Translations under genes and position numbers: made by a program
Shown here: piece by piece, positions 17,817 through 26,843 of the stretch
Layout of the letters: every line of letters begins with the position of its first letter
Position numbering within the stretch: position 1 is the first letter of the stretch
DNA from: Oscillospiraceae bacterium
GTDB lineage: Bacteria > Bacillota > Clostridia > Oscillospirales > Acutalibacteraceae
DNA length: 58,870 bases
Assembly: GCA_015065605.1 (NCBI GenBank)
Contig: SVPZ01000015.1
Coordinates: forward strand, 1 to 58,870
Reading direction: 5' to 3'
The notes under the pieces: model-generated
Seen by the model: the letters and a program-made list of their open reading frames with translations, nothing else
Database searches by the model: none
What the model was told of the DNA's origin: nothing

Positions 17817-18443
17817 ATGGCAAACAATAATTTTATTATCACTATAGGCAGAGAATTTGGCAGTGGCGGTCATGAAATTGCTAAAATGCTTGGTGCTGAT
17901 CTAGGTGTAAAGGTTTATGATAAAGAACTTCTTGACCTTGCAGCAAAGAATAGTGGGCTTAGTGCCGATATTTTAAAGGATTATGACGAAAAACCGACTA
18001 ATAGTTTTCTTTATTCCTTATCTCTTGGTGCTTATTCTTATGAAAGTGTATTAAGCGGCGTACCTAATCTTCCTTTGGTTGATAAAGTTTTTGCCGTACA
18101 GGCTGAAATTATAAGAGAAATTGCTGATAAAGAATCCTGCATTATAGTTGGCAGATGCGCTGACAGTATTTTACAGGACAGAGAAAATCTTCTTTCGGTA
18201 TTTATTCACGCAGACGTTAAGCAGAGGGCTCAGCGCGTTATGGAATATGAAAAGATTTCCTTTGACAAGGCTGTTGATATGGTTAAAAAGTCGGACAAAA
18301 AACGCGCTAGCTACCATAACTATTTTTCCGATAACAAATGGGGCGACGCTCGTTCTTACGATTTATGTATTGACAGTAAAATCGGTTACGATAAAGTGGC
18401 TCACATTATTAAATATTGTATTCAGGAAAAAATTAACGGCTAA
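17817..18443 (+). CDS. Cytidylate kinase-like family protein
   Basis: 208 residues. The N-terminus holds a P-loop variant, TIGREFGSGGHEIAKML (about 10-26), typical of the cytidylate-kinase-like family. A basic lid region follows near KKSDKKRASYHNYF (about 159-172). These proteins are probable nucleotide or nucleoside kinases; the true Cmk is shorter in motif spacing and usually has GPAGAGKS, so this is not called cmk. RBS GTAAGGGG precedes ATG. It has its own promoter and a terminator hairpin downstream. Confidence 0.75.
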   Translation: MANNNFIITIGREFGSGGHEIAKMLGADLGVKVYDKELLDLAAKNSGLSADILKDYDEKPTNSFLYSLSLGAYSYESVLSGVPNLPLVDKVFAVQAEIIREIADKESCIIVGRCADSILQDRENLLSVFIHADVKQRAQRVMEYEKISFDKAVDMVKKSDKKRASYHNYFSDNKWGDARSYDLCIDSKIGYDKVAHIIKYCIQEKING

Positions 18444-18455
18444 ATAAACCAAAAA

Positions 18456-18497
18456 CCTGCTTCTTTCGTATAATGTACGGAAGGGCAGGTTCTTTTT
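18456..18497 (+). terminator. Terminator-like hairpin abutting yunB
   Basis: Imperfect stem CCTGC...CGTA / TACGG...GCAGG (18456-18470/18476-18489) followed by T-T-C and six T, ending 2 nt before the yunB ATG. The only RBS-like sequence for yunB (GGAAGGG, 18479-18485) is in the 3' arm, so the hairpin may also limit yunB translation. Confidence 0.7.
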
Positions 18498-18498
18498 T

Positions 18499-19176
18499 AT
18501 GCTTAAAAGAAAAGGAAAAAATTTTAGATTAATTTATATCGCTATATCGATATTGCTTATATTTCTTATATTTTTTGTGAGTCTGGATAAACGTTTAAGA
18601 CCGATTATAACCGATTACAGCGCTTCAGTTGGCGAAACGCTAATGATAAAACTGGTTGACGAAACCGTTGCTCAGATTTTTGAAGAAGAAGGAGTAGAGT
18701 ATGACGATTTGGTAACCCTATCCAGAGATGAAAACGGAAACGTTACGTCGCTTCAGATTAATACTGCAAAAATAAATTATATAAAATCGAATATATCGGT
18801 TATGGTGGCTGAAAAAATTGCGCAAAAAGAAAGATATACTTTAAAAATCCCTTTAGGAACCATTATCGGAAACGAATATACCGTTGGCAGAGGTCCTGAT
18901 ATTAAATTTAAAATGCAGATAACTACAACCGTTATTGCGGATTTCGAAAGTCGATTTTATAGCGCCGGTATAAATCAGGCGCTTCATCAGATACATATAA
19001 AAGTGAAAATGAACGGACAGACCGTTATTCCTTGGTATAGGTCAGCATTTAATCTTGAAACAAGCGTTATTGCGGCTGAAACCGTTATAGTAGGAATTAC
19101 TCCCGATGCATACACGAACGTAATAGAGTCGGGAACAGACGTAACGGAAGACGTTTTTGATTTTGGAACGCATTAA
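18499..19176 (+). CDS. yunB: Sporulation protein YunB family
   Basis: 225 residues with one N-terminal membrane anchor (about 9-28) and an outer domain. The conserved YunB core is seen as PLGTIIG (about 114-120) and the following IKFKMQITTTVIADFESRF. In Bacillus subtilis YunB is needed for normal sporulation. Its presence with a YtvI-like gene nearby points to a spore-forming lineage. The start directly follows a terminator-like hairpin that contains the likely RBS. The gene is convergent with the ACT-domain gene and overlaps it by 4 nt. Confidence 0.8.
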   Translation: MLKRKGKNFRLIYIAISILLIFLIFFVSLDKRLRPIITDYSASVGETLMIKLVDETVAQIFEEEGVEYDDLVTLSRDENGNVTSLQINTAKINYIKSNISVMVAEKIAQKERYTLKIPLGTIIGNEYTVGRGPDIKFKMQITTTVIADFESRFYSAGINQALHQIHIKVKMNGQTVIPWYRSAFNLETSVIAAETVIVGITPDAYTNVIESGTDVTEDVFDFGTH

Positions 19177-19604
19177 ATAAGTTTTACCGAAATTACACCG
19201 TCGATTTTTCTTAAATGATTAATAAGCTCTTCTAAGGGTATTATAATATTATCGGTTCTCAGCGAAATGGTAACGGCGGCTACCGAGTCAACGGGATGGT
19301 TTTGATTTATTGTAAGAATATTTGCGCCCTTTTCGAATAAACGGGCGGTAAGCGCAGAAAATACACCTGCACGGTCACTTAAATGGGCGCTTATGGTTAC
19401 CGTGTTTTCCGTATCCTGTCTATGATAGATAAACACTTGGTCCTTGTACTTATAAAATGCGCTTCGTGAAATGCCAACCTTTTGAACTGCGGCGCTTATA
19501 CTTGAAACAGAGCCTTCTTCTATTAATTGTTTGGCATATAAAACCTTTGTAAAAACGTCGGGTAATGCGGATGCCTTAACTAAAAGCATATCATATTCTT
19601 TCAT
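19173..19604 (-). CDS. ACT domain protein, PheB/UPF0735 family
   Basis: 143 residues from ATG 19604; a GTG at 19616 is an alternative start. The N-terminal part has a helix-turn-helix-like segment (AAVQKVGISRSAFYKYKD) and the C-terminal part (about 60-143) is an ACT domain with the DRAGVFSALTARLFEKGANI stretch that binds small ligands, usually amino acids. UPF0735 proteins are thought to be amino-acid-sensing regulators. It stands alone, convergent with yunB. Confidence 0.8.
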   Translation of the reverse strand: MKEYDMLLVKASALPDVFTKVLYAKQLIEEGSVSSISAAVQKVGISRSAFYKYKDQVFIYHRQDTENTVTISAHLSDRAGVFSALTARLFEKGANILTINQNHPVDSVAAVTISLRTDNIIIPLEELINHLRKIDGVISVKLI

Positions 19605-19680
19605 TTTGTCCACCACTCAAATACATTTTTTATCATTATATAACATTGTTACATAAAAATCAACAGAAAGTAGGATTTTT

Positions 19681-20754
19681 ACGGAAAACGATAAAAAGAA
19701 GAAGTTTTTATTACTGGTGGCGTACGTTTTTGTTATAGGTTTTTTGCTTTTTGTTACCCTTAAACTGTGTTTAGGCGTTTTATTACCCTTTATTATCGGG
19801 ACTCTGATAGCGGCTGTAGTACAAAAACCCGCTCAGGCAATAAGTGAAAAAATTAAATTCCGTCAGGGAACCGTTGCGCTTTTTACTGTAATAGGAATTT
19901 ATCTGATTTTGCTTTTGGTGATTATATTTTTTGGAAGCAGAATCTATGCAGGGCTTGTAAAAATTTACGAGAAATTGCCCTATCTGGCAGAAAATATTTC
20001 CCGTCTGTTAGAAACCTCTGTTGAAAATATTGAGGCTTTTTTTAGCAGAATAGGATTTAAAAATTCATCTGCTATAGGCAACGTAACGTCTCAATCTCTC
20101 GGTACACTGTCAACTAAAGTAATTGATGCATTGTCGCAATTTTTATCGGCTGTTCTCAAAAAGGCGCCGTCCTTTATTTTCGGACTTTTGGTAACCGTTA
20201 TAAGCGGATGCTTTATTGCCAAAGATTTTTGTGTTTTTAAGAAGATGCTTTGCTTTGGGCTTAATGAAAAACGGATTGAGTTTTTAAGAAAAATTAAAAA
20301 AATACTTTACGAAAACGTTTTTAAATTCTTAAAAGGCTACGTGATTTTATCGGTAATAGCATTTGCAGTTTTGACCGTCGGTTTTTTGATACTGAGAGTT
20401 AAAGGCGCGGTTAAAATCGCTTTTATTACGGCATTTATAGATTTGTTGCCTGTTTTCGGCAGCGGAGTGGTTCTAATACCGTGGGCGATAATTTCTCTTT
20501 TTAACGGACAGACGGCGAGATTTATAGGACTGATTATTATTTATTTGGTTGCTCTTATTATCAGAAACTTTTCAGAACCCAAAATCGTAGGTAAACAAGT
20601 AGGACTTCATCCTCTTATCACTCTTTTGTCGTTGTTTTTAGGGGTGAAATTTTTCGGTTTTATGGGAATTTTTGTTTTACCGCTTATGGTTACGGTTATT
20701 TATAAATACTTCGAAGAAAAGGTAACAGAGAAAGAAAGTGAGCATAGTATGTAG
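19681..20754 (+). CDS. AI-2E family permease / YtvI-like sporulation membrane protein
   Basis: About 357 residues if it starts at the ACG at 19681, 345 if at the GTG at 19717. ACG is favoured: it is 5 nt after the RBS AGTAGGA (19669-19675), and the extra residues ENDKKKKFLLL form the basic tip and the start of the first membrane helix that a GTG start would cut. The protein has about 8 membrane helices and the family end LLSLFLGVKFFGFMGIFVLP. The AI-2E exporter superfamily includes YtvI of spore formers. A non-AUG start or a sequencing change of ATG to ACG are both possible. Confidence 0.75.
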   Translation, partial: TENDKKKKFLLLVAYVFVIGFLLFVTLKLCLGVLLPFIIGTLIAAVVQKPAQAISEKIKFRQGTVALFTVIGIYLILLLVIIFFGSRIYAGLVKIYEKLPYLAENISRLLETSVENIEAFFSRIGFKNSSAIGNVTSQSLGTLSTKVIDALSQFLSAVLKKAPSFIFGLLVTVISGCFIAKDFCVFKKMLCFGLNEKRIEFLRKIKKILYENVFKFLKGYVILSVIAFAVLTVGFLILRVKGAVKIAFITAFIDLLPVFGSGVVLIPWAIISLFNGQTARFIGLIIIYLVALIIRNFSEPKIVGKQVGLHPLITLLSLFLGVKFFGFMGIFVLPLMVTVIYKYFEEKVTEKESEHSM

Positions 20755-20799
20755 TGTAGCTTTTAAAAGCTATAAAAATTATACGGACCGTGAGGAAAA

Positions 20800-21021
20800 A
20801 TGAAAAGGTACGTGGTTGCTACCGGTACAGTGACCCACGCTATAAAAGGACGTGAAATTCTTAAAAAAAGAGGAATTGCCGCAGAAACCGAGCGTATGAA
20901 ATATGGGACGGAAAATTACGGATGTGGATATGGGATTGTTACCGGAGGCAATATTGAAGAAATAGAAAGAATTTTAAAGAAAGAAAACGTTAAAATAATT
21001 AAAATTATACCGCTTGACTGA
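20800..21021 (+). CDS. DUF3343 protein (putative Se/S carrier-like)
   Basis: 73 residues. The conserved CGYGI motif is present (Cys near residue 47). DUF3343 proteins are small putative sulfur or selenium carriers, commonly encoded beside the class V aminotransferase found here. The RBS CGTGAGGAAA precedes ATG. A terminator separates it from that enzyme gene, so their expression ratio may differ. Confidence 0.75.
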   Translation: MKRYVVATGTVTHAIKGREILKKRGIAAETERMKYGTENYGCGYGIVTGGNIEEIERILKKENVKIIKIIPLD

Positions 21022-21032
21022 CAGCGGAACAG

Positions 21033-21066
21033 AAGGGCAACGGGGGGATTTTCCGTTGCCTTTTTT
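21033..21066 (+). terminator. Intrinsic terminator/attenuator between DUF3343 and csd-like gene
   Basis: Stem GGCAACGG/CCGTTGCC (21036-21043/21053-21060) then six T. It lies in the 67-bp gap between two functionally linked genes, so it probably works as a partial terminator. Confidence 0.75.
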
Positions 21067-21088
21067 AGCGTAAGAGGGGGGTGAAATA

Positions 21089-22219
21089 ATGATTTATCTT
21101 GATAATGCGGCAACCACTAATTTCAAACCCGAAAGGGTAATAAAAACTGTGGAAAATGCGCTTAAAAACTATTCGGCAAATCCCGGAAGAAGCGGACACA
21201 GTCTTTCGGCATTTGCGGCAGAAAAAATATATTCGGTAAGAGAAAAAGTGGCTGATTTTTTCTCTTTGGGCGACCCGCTTGGCGTAGTGTTTACCCTTAA
21301 CTGTACTCAGGCTGTCAATTTTGTTCTAAAAGGGGTTTTAAATAGGGGCGACGGGCTGATAATATCTAATCTTGAGCATAACTGTGTGGCAAGACCTGCT
21401 TTTAAAATGGCGGAAGAAGGTAAAATCACCCTCGACGTTTTTGACGCTTTGAGCGATGATATTGAAAAGGCGGTTGAGGCTCTTATAAAACCTAATACCA
21501 AAATGATTTTTTGTACCCATGCGTCAAACGTTTGCGGAAAAATTACCGATATTGAAAAACTTGGAAAAATTTGCAAAAAACACAATATACTTTTTGGGGT
21601 GGATGCGGCTCAAACGGCGGGTGTGTTGCCTATAAATATGGAAAAAACAGGCATAGATTTTCTTTGCGTAGCATCACATAAAGGTCTTTTTGCGCCTATG
21701 GGTACTGGAATTTTGATAGCAAGGAAGCCTATAGAAAAAACCATTATAGAGGGCGGAACGGGCACCGCCTCGCTGAGTCTTTATCAGCCCGACGTTCTGC
21801 CTGAAATGTTAGAAAGCGGAACGGTAAATCTTCCGGGAATTTTAGGCATTGGCGCAGGTATAGATTTTATAAAAAGCAAGGGTATTGATAATATTTACCG
21901 TCACGAAAACGCTCTTTGCAAAAAGTTTTTGAAAGATGTGTCGCAGAATAAAAATATTTCGGTGATTTTAAGAAATGAAAAAGACGTGGGCTTTGTTCCG
22001 GTTATTGCTTTTAACGTTAGGGGGAAAAAAAGTGAGGAAGTAGCGGAAAGTTTAAATTCTTTCGGTATAGCGGTCAGAGGAGGATATCACTGCGCCCCGC
22101 TTGCCCATAGAGCGCTTGGCACTATAGACGGCGGTGCAGTAAGGGTTTCTCCGGGTATTTTAAACCGCTCTTGCGATATGGAATATCTTAGAAAAGCGAT
22201 ATTTTCTATATCACATTAA
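21089..22219 (+). CDS. Class V aminotransferase / cysteine desulfurase family protein
   Basis: 376 residues of the PLP-dependent NifS/Csd fold. The PLP lysine is in ASHKGL (Lys198). The C-terminal active-site loop has the Cys in GYHCAPLAH (Cys335), which can carry a persulfide or perselenide. The sequence fits the EF2568-like subfamily (TIGR01977), known from gene neighbourhoods with selenium or sulfur metabolism and DUF3343. It likely moves sulfur or selenium from Cys/Sec to an acceptor, possibly the DUF3343 protein; that link is inferred. RBS AGAGGGGGGTG is strong. Confidence 0.8.
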   Translation: MIYLDNAATTNFKPERVIKTVENALKNYSANPGRSGHSLSAFAAEKIYSVREKVADFFSLGDPLGVVFTLNCTQAVNFVLKGVLNRGDGLIISNLEHNCVARPAFKMAEEGKITLDVFDALSDDIEKAVEALIKPNTKMIFCTHASNVCGKITDIEKLGKICKKHNILFGVDAAQTAGVLPINMEKTGIDFLCVASHKGLFAPMGTGILIARKPIEKTIIEGGTGTASLSLYQPDVLPEMLESGTVNLPGILGIGAGIDFIKSKGIDNIYRHENALCKKFLKDVSQNKNISVILRNEKDVGFVPVIAFNVRGKKSEEVAESLNSFGIAVRGGYHCAPLAHRALGTIDGGAVRVSPGILNRSCDMEYLRKAIFSISH

Positions 22220-22258
22220 AAATATATATTAAATATATAAAAATTATTAAAAAAGTGG

Positions 22259-22287
22259 TTGATTAGTGAGTTTTTGTGTGTTAAAAT
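22259..22287 (+). promoter_or_regulatory. Promoter for cdaA-cdaR
   Basis: TTGATT (22259-22264), 17-nt spacer, TAAAAT (22282-22287), 36 nt before the GTG start of cdaA. Confidence 0.7.
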
Positions 22288-22322
22288 AAAAAAGTAATGA
22301 TTTGCTTAAAGGTAGTGATGGT

Positions 22323-23234
22323 GTGAGCGCTTTTTTTGATGCTATAAGAACTCTCTGGAGTCAACTTATATATGCGATATCTCATATATCGGTTTTTGAC
22401 GTGATAGATATTATCATAATTGCCTACATCATTTTTAAGGCTACACAGTTTCTTACCGAAAGTCGTGGAGGTCAGCTTGTAAAAGGTCTTATTATCCTTT
22501 TCGGTGCTTATCTTATTTCTAGCTGGTTCGGTCTTGTGACGGTACATTGGTTGCTTCGCAGGGTTATGGAATGGGGTGTTATTGCTCTCGCCGTTATTTT
22601 TCAGCCTGAAATCAGACGTGCGCTTGAAAGAATCGGACGCAGTAAACTCGGTCAGTTTGGTCTTGCGGGAAGAACCGACGAGGAACAACTAAAGGCTTCC
22701 ATTGACAGTATTTGTATGGCTGTTCAAAGTATGCACGACCAAAAAATAGGCGCATTAATCGTTTTTGAAAGAACCACCTCTCTCGGTGATATAATAAATA
22801 CGGGAACAATTATAAAAGCGCAGAGTTCTTCACAGATGGTTGGCAATATATTCTATCCGAAATCCCCGCTTCACGACGGCGCTTTAATCGTTCGTAACGG
22901 CAAGCTTTACGCCGCAGGTTGTATATTGCCCTTAACTTCCAATTCTAATCTTAGTTCACAGCTTGGCACAAGACATCGTGCCGCTATCGGTATGAGCGAG
23001 GTTTCGGATGCTATAATTATCGTTGTTTCCGAAGAAACGGGTAAAATCTCATTGGTTCAAAACGGTACCATTGAGCGTGGTTATGACCAGATTCGTCTTC
23101 GTGAAGAACTTTACCGTTCCTTGCTTCAGGATGAACAGGAACACGCAGAAGACGGACTTTTCTTTAAAATCAAATCCTTCATTGACAGAATAAAGCCTGC
23201 TAAGAAAGAGGAGGAAAAGAATGATGAAAAATAA
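22323..23234 (+). CDS. cdaA: Diadenylate cyclase CdaA
   Basis: 303 residues from GTG 22323, which follows the RBS AAAGGTAG (22308-22315); the in-frame TTG at 22302 lacks one. Three N-terminal membrane helices (about 18-85) are followed by the DisA_N cyclase domain, with the catalytic LHDGALIV (Asp185) and GTRHRAAIG motifs. It joins two ATP into c-di-AMP, which controls K+ and osmotic balance. cdaR overlaps its end by 14 nt. The usual third gene, glmM, is not adjacent here. Confidence 0.92.
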   Translation: MSAFFDAIRTLWSQLIYAISHISVFDVIDIIIIAYIIFKATQFLTESRGGQLVKGLIILFGAYLISSWFGLVTVHWLLRRVMEWGVIALAVIFQPEIRRALERIGRSKLGQFGLAGRTDEEQLKASIDSICMAVQSMHDQKIGALIVFERTTSLGDIINTGTIIKAQSSSQMVGNIFYPKSPLHDGALIVRNGKLYAAGCILPLTSNSNLSSQLGTRHRAAIGMSEVSDAIIIVVSEETGKISLVQNGTIERGYDQIRLREELYRSLLQDEQEHAEDGLFFKIKSFIDRIKPAKKEEEKNDEK

Positions 23235-24219
23235 AAACTTTTCCTTTAAAAAACTCTTTTCTAATAAACGCTTTAGTGTTATTTTTTCGGTAGTTGTGGC
23301 ATTTGTTTTTTGGCTTGCGATTACTATTGACCAGACCGAAGTTATAAACAAATCCTTCGCTAATATTTCGGTAAATATAACCACCGAAGGCAGTTTTGCC
23401 GGCGATATGGGATTAGAGGTTATTAAAATCGAAAACGAGAAAAACGCAACCGTTACGGCTTACGGCCCCAATTCATCGGTTAGTGCAATAGAGGTTTCCG
23501 ATATTCTTATTACCGCTGATTTAAGCGAGGTTACGGGAGCGGGAAGTTATACTATTCCACTTAGTGTAACCACTACCTCTAAAAAGACGGGTGTAACCTT
23601 TGACGTTTCGCCAAAAACGGTAAATATAACCTTTGACTTTGTGGATACCAAGGAGTTTGAAGTGGTGCCCGTTGCAAAGGAAATTGCGCTTAACTCAAAA
23701 CTTAACACCAGTTTCTTTAAGGGCGAACCCGTTATTAACTCAGTTGAATTTACAAAAATCGTTGTAAAGGGCCCAAGAGCCGATATGAAGCTTTTGAACC
23801 GTGTAGAAGCGGTTGTTGCTTCAAGCGACAGCATTAAAGAAAGCAAAACCTATGAAGCGGGAATTGTTCTTTATGATGAAAGCGGAAAGATTCTTGATAA
23901 CTCAAAATATACCTTGCCTTTTGAAACGGTAAAGGTTACCGTTCCGGTATATAAAGAAAGAACCGTTTCTATAGTTCCTACCTTTAGTAACGAGGACGTA
24001 AAAGATGAAGGAAACTCGAAACTTAAGGGTATGTCACTATCTAAGGTTACCGTTTACGGTCTTCCCGATATTGTAGATGACCTTGATAATATAAAGCTTA
24101 CTCCTATTGACTACAGAGAATACAAAGCGGGAAAATTAATTTTCGAAACTAAACTTTCGATACCCGACGGAATTTATCTGAAAAAAGAAGTCGGAAATAT
24201 TACCGTCACTTTAAATTAA
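23221..24219 (+). CDS. cdaR: CdaR, YbbR-domain regulator of CdaA
   Basis: 332 residues: one membrane anchor (about 17-37), then an extracellular region of about three YbbR domains. CdaR binds and modulates the membrane cyclase CdaA. The gene overlaps cdaA by 14 nt, as usual for this pair. ATGATG offers two starts, 23221 and 23224. Confidence 0.88.
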   Translation: MMKNKNFSFKKLFSNKRFSVIFSVVVAFVFWLAITIDQTEVINKSFANISVNITTEGSFAGDMGLEVIKIENEKNATVTAYGPNSSVSAIEVSDILITADLSEVTGAGSYTIPLSVTTTSKKTGVTFDVSPKTVNITFDFVDTKEFEVVPVAKEIALNSKLNTSFFKGEPVINSVEFTKIVVKGPRADMKLLNRVEAVVASSDSIKESKTYEAGIVLYDESGKILDNSKYTLPFETVKVTVPVYKERTVSIVPTFSNEDVKDEGNSKLKGMSLSKVTVYGLPDIVDDLDNIKLTPIDYREYKAGKLIFETKLSIPDGIYLKKEVGNITVTLN

Positions 24220-24225
24220 ATAGTA

Positions 24226-24254
24226 AAAAGGGCTTTTAGTAAAAGCCCTTTTGT
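24226..24254 (+). terminator. Intrinsic terminator after cdaR
   Basis: AAAAGGGCTTTT-AGT-AAAAGCCCTTTT (24226-24252) followed by GT. Confidence 0.8.
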
Positions 24255-24295
24255 CATTTTCTTTCTATCGGCATAGAATGTATAGAGGTGTCGAT

Positions 24296-24646
24296 ATGAG
24301 CGAAATTATAGTTGTTTTTATTTTTCTTTTCTTTGCCGTTTGCGGAGTTAGTACCGTTTGCGCTAAAATATGGCTTTTTCTTATGCGTCCCCATAAAAGA
24401 AGAAACAACGTTTCGGTGGTGCGAATCGACGGTGATGAAAATGAAGAAAATTTATTTTACTTTATTGAAAAGTACCGTTGGTACGGTAGGGATTATGCTG
24501 ATTATATTATCTTTGTAACCGATTCTCAAATCAGCCAAAGAGCATCCCTTTACATAAACGAGCATAAAAATATTTATTGTGTCAAGGAAGAAAAATTAAA
24601 GGAATTACTAAAAAAACTAACGGAGGAAGAGTATGAGCGAGGTTAG
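24296..24646 (+). CDS. Small membrane-anchored protein of unknown function
   Basis: 116 residues from ATG 24296 (RBS AGAGGTG). One N-terminal membrane helix (about 3-27) is followed by a charged cytoplasmic region with a YRWYGRDYADYIIFVTDS segment. No family is recognised. The gene overlaps recD2 by 14 nt and has no terminator after it, so it heads a recD2-comF operon. The topology (N-terminal anchor, soluble tail of about 85 residues) is all that can be said. Confidence 0.65.
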   Translation: MSEIIVVFIFLFFAVCGVSTVCAKIWLFLMRPHKRRNNVSVVRIDGDENEENLFYFIEKYRWYGRDYADYIIFVTDSQISQRASLYINEHKNIYCVKEEKLKELLKKLTEEEYERG

Positions 24647-26843
24647 TGAAAAAACCGAACAACTTAAAGGTATTATACAAAGAGTTACATTTCATAACGA
24701 AAATAACGGCTATACCGTCGCTCAGCTTAATATGGGCGGCGAAGAAATAACGGTTGTAGGGAATATGCCTTTTGTCACTCACGGGGACGACGTTACCGTT
24801 TACGGTGAATATACCGTTCATCCCGTGTACGGACAGCAGTTTAAGGTTAGTACCATGGAAAAGAATATGCCCACCGATTCGGCTTCCTTGCTTCGTTATC
24901 TTTCTACGGGAGCAATAAAGGGAATAGGACCTTCCACTGCAAGAAAAATAGTTGAAACCTTCAGAGAAGAAACTATAGAGGTTCTCGAAAAAACTCCCGA
25001 AAAACTGGCACAGATTAGCGGTATTTCTCTAGCTAAGGCTAAGAGCATAGGCGAAGAATTTGCTAAACAATTCGGGGTAAGGGAGGTAATGCTTTTACTT
25101 GCCCGATTTAAAATTTCAACCGAAGACAGTATTAAGGCTTATAAAGTGCTTGGAACAGACGCCGTAAACAAGATAAAAGCAAATCCGTATCTTTTGTGCG
25201 GCGAAAAGATAGATTTTTCTTTCGAAAAAGCAGAAGACGTGGCGGAATACTATAATATACCGAACGATGATATTTTAAGGGTGTGCGCAGGGGTAGAGTA
25301 CGTTCTGCGCAAAAATTCCTATAACGGACATACCTGTCTGCCGAGAGAAAAACTTGTCAGCGTTGCGGCTGAACTTCTCGGTGTGTCTAAGGATACGGTA
25401 GAACAGTCTATTGATAAATTAATTGAAGAATTAAGACTGCGTTATACTTTGGTGGGAAACTATGAATTTGTCGCTCTTCCTGCTTTTTATAACGGGGAAG
25501 AATACATAGCAACCAAACTTACGGTTATGGCTTCGAGAAGAATGAATGCCTTTGTTGATGACAGAGAAATTACCTTTCTTGAACAAACTATGGGTATTAC
25601 TTTTGACGAAAAGCAAAGACAGGCGGTTAAAACCTCGCTTGAAAACAGTATAACACTTCTTACAGGCGGCCCAGGTACCGGTAAGACTACCACCCTTAAG
25701 GCTATGATAGAAATGTTCAGCCACAGAGATATGGAAATTGAACTTGCGGCTCCTACAGGCAGAGCTGCCAAACGAATGAGTGAGGTTACGGGACGGGAAG
25801 CAAAGACTTTACATAGGCTACTTGAGGTTGAATGGACCGATGAAGAAAAGCCCAGATTTGCCAGAAACGAAAGAAATCCGCTTGAATGTGAAGTTCTCAT
25901 TTTAGACGAGGTTTCTATGGTTGACACACTTCTTTTTGAAAGTCTTTTAAGGGCGTTGCCTCTTAATACAAGACTTATTCTGGTAGGGGACAGCGACCAG
26001 CTTCCAAGTGTTTCGGCGGGTAACGTTCTCGGTGATATCATAGACAGCGATAAATTTAACGTTGTTAGACTTGATAAGGTCTTTCGTCAGGCTCAGGAAA
26101 GCGCTATTATACGTACTGCCCACGATATAATAGAGGACAGATTTCCCGATATTACCGTTAAAGATTCGGATTTCTTTTTTATGAAACGGATAAACTGTGA
26201 TGAAACCGTAAAAACCCTTTGCGATTTATATATTGAGCGTTTGCCCACTGCTTATGGCTTTGAACCGCTAAGGGATATTCAGGTGCTTTGTCCGTCCAGA
26301 AAAATGGCGCTTGGCACGGTTAATCTTAATAACGTGCTTCAGGACCTTCTTAATCCCAAAAAGAAGAATGCTCCCGAAGTTTTCTTTAAAGGCTTTTTCT
26401 TAAGAGAAAAGGATAAGGTTATGCAGATTAAGAATAACTATGAACTTGTATGGAAAAAAGATAGCGGCGAGGAAGGTACGGGCGTTTTTAACGGCGACGT
26501 GGGATACGTTGAAAAAATCGATAAACGTCAGGGTAGCGTTACCGTTAGATTTGAGGATAAAACCGTTACTTATCTTACCGAAGAACTTTCTCAAATTGAA
26601 CTTGCCTATGCCGTTACGGTGCATAAGAGTCAGGGAAGTGAGTACGACTGCGTGATACTTCCGCTTCTGGACGTGCCTATGAAACTAAAATATCGCAATC
26701 TTTTATATACTGCAGTTACAAGGGCTAAAAAACTTCTTATAGTAATCGGTGACGGCGAAGTTTTCTTCTCAATGGCTGAAAATAATAAAAAAAGTTTAAG
26801 ATATACTTTGCTTAAAGAATTTTTAAAGGTGTCTTATGAGTAA
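24633..26843 (+). CDS. recD2: SF1B DNA helicase RecD2
   Basis: 736 residues, the usual length for RecD2. N-terminal OB-like domain, then helix-hairpin-helix repeats (IKGIGPSTARKIVE near 90), then the helicase core with Walker A GGPGTGKTTT (about 344-353), motif II LDEVSM (about 425-430) and a C-terminal motif VTVHKSQGSEYD (about 662-673). RecD2 is a 5'-3' helicase of organisms, such as Bacilli and Clostridia, where it acts without RecBC. It is translationally coupled on both sides. Confidence 0.92.
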   Translation: MSEVSEKTEQLKGIIQRVTFHNENNGYTVAQLNMGGEEITVVGNMPFVTHGDDVTVYGEYTVHPVYGQQFKVSTMEKNMPTDSASLLRYLSTGAIKGIGPSTARKIVETFREETIEVLEKTPEKLAQISGISLAKAKSIGEEFAKQFGVREVMLLLARFKISTEDSIKAYKVLGTDAVNKIKANPYLLCGEKIDFSFEKAEDVAEYYNIPNDDILRVCAGVEYVLRKNSYNGHTCLPREKLVSVAAELLGVSKDTVEQSIDKLIEELRLRYTLVGNYEFVALPAFYNGEEYIATKLTVMASRRMNAFVDDREITFLEQTMGITFDEKQRQAVKTSLENSITLLTGGPGTGKTTTLKAMIEMFSHRDMEIELAAPTGRAAKRMSEVTGREAKTLHRLLEVEWTDEEKPRFARNERNPLECEVLILDEVSMVDTLLFESLLRALPLNTRLILVGDSDQLPSVSAGNVLGDIIDSDKFNVVRLDKVFRQAQESAIIRTAHDIIEDRFPDITVKDSDFFFMKRINCDETVKTLCDLYIERLPTAYGFEPLRDIQVLCPSRKMALGTVNLNNVLQDLLNPKKKNAPEVFFKGFFLREKDKVMQIKNNYELVWKKDSGEEGTGVFNGDVGYVEKIDKRQGSVTVRFEDKTVTYLTEELSQIELAYAVTVHKSQGSEYDCVILPLLDVPMKLKYRNLLYTAVTRAKKLLIVIGDGEVFFSMAENNKKSLRYTLLKEFLKVSYE

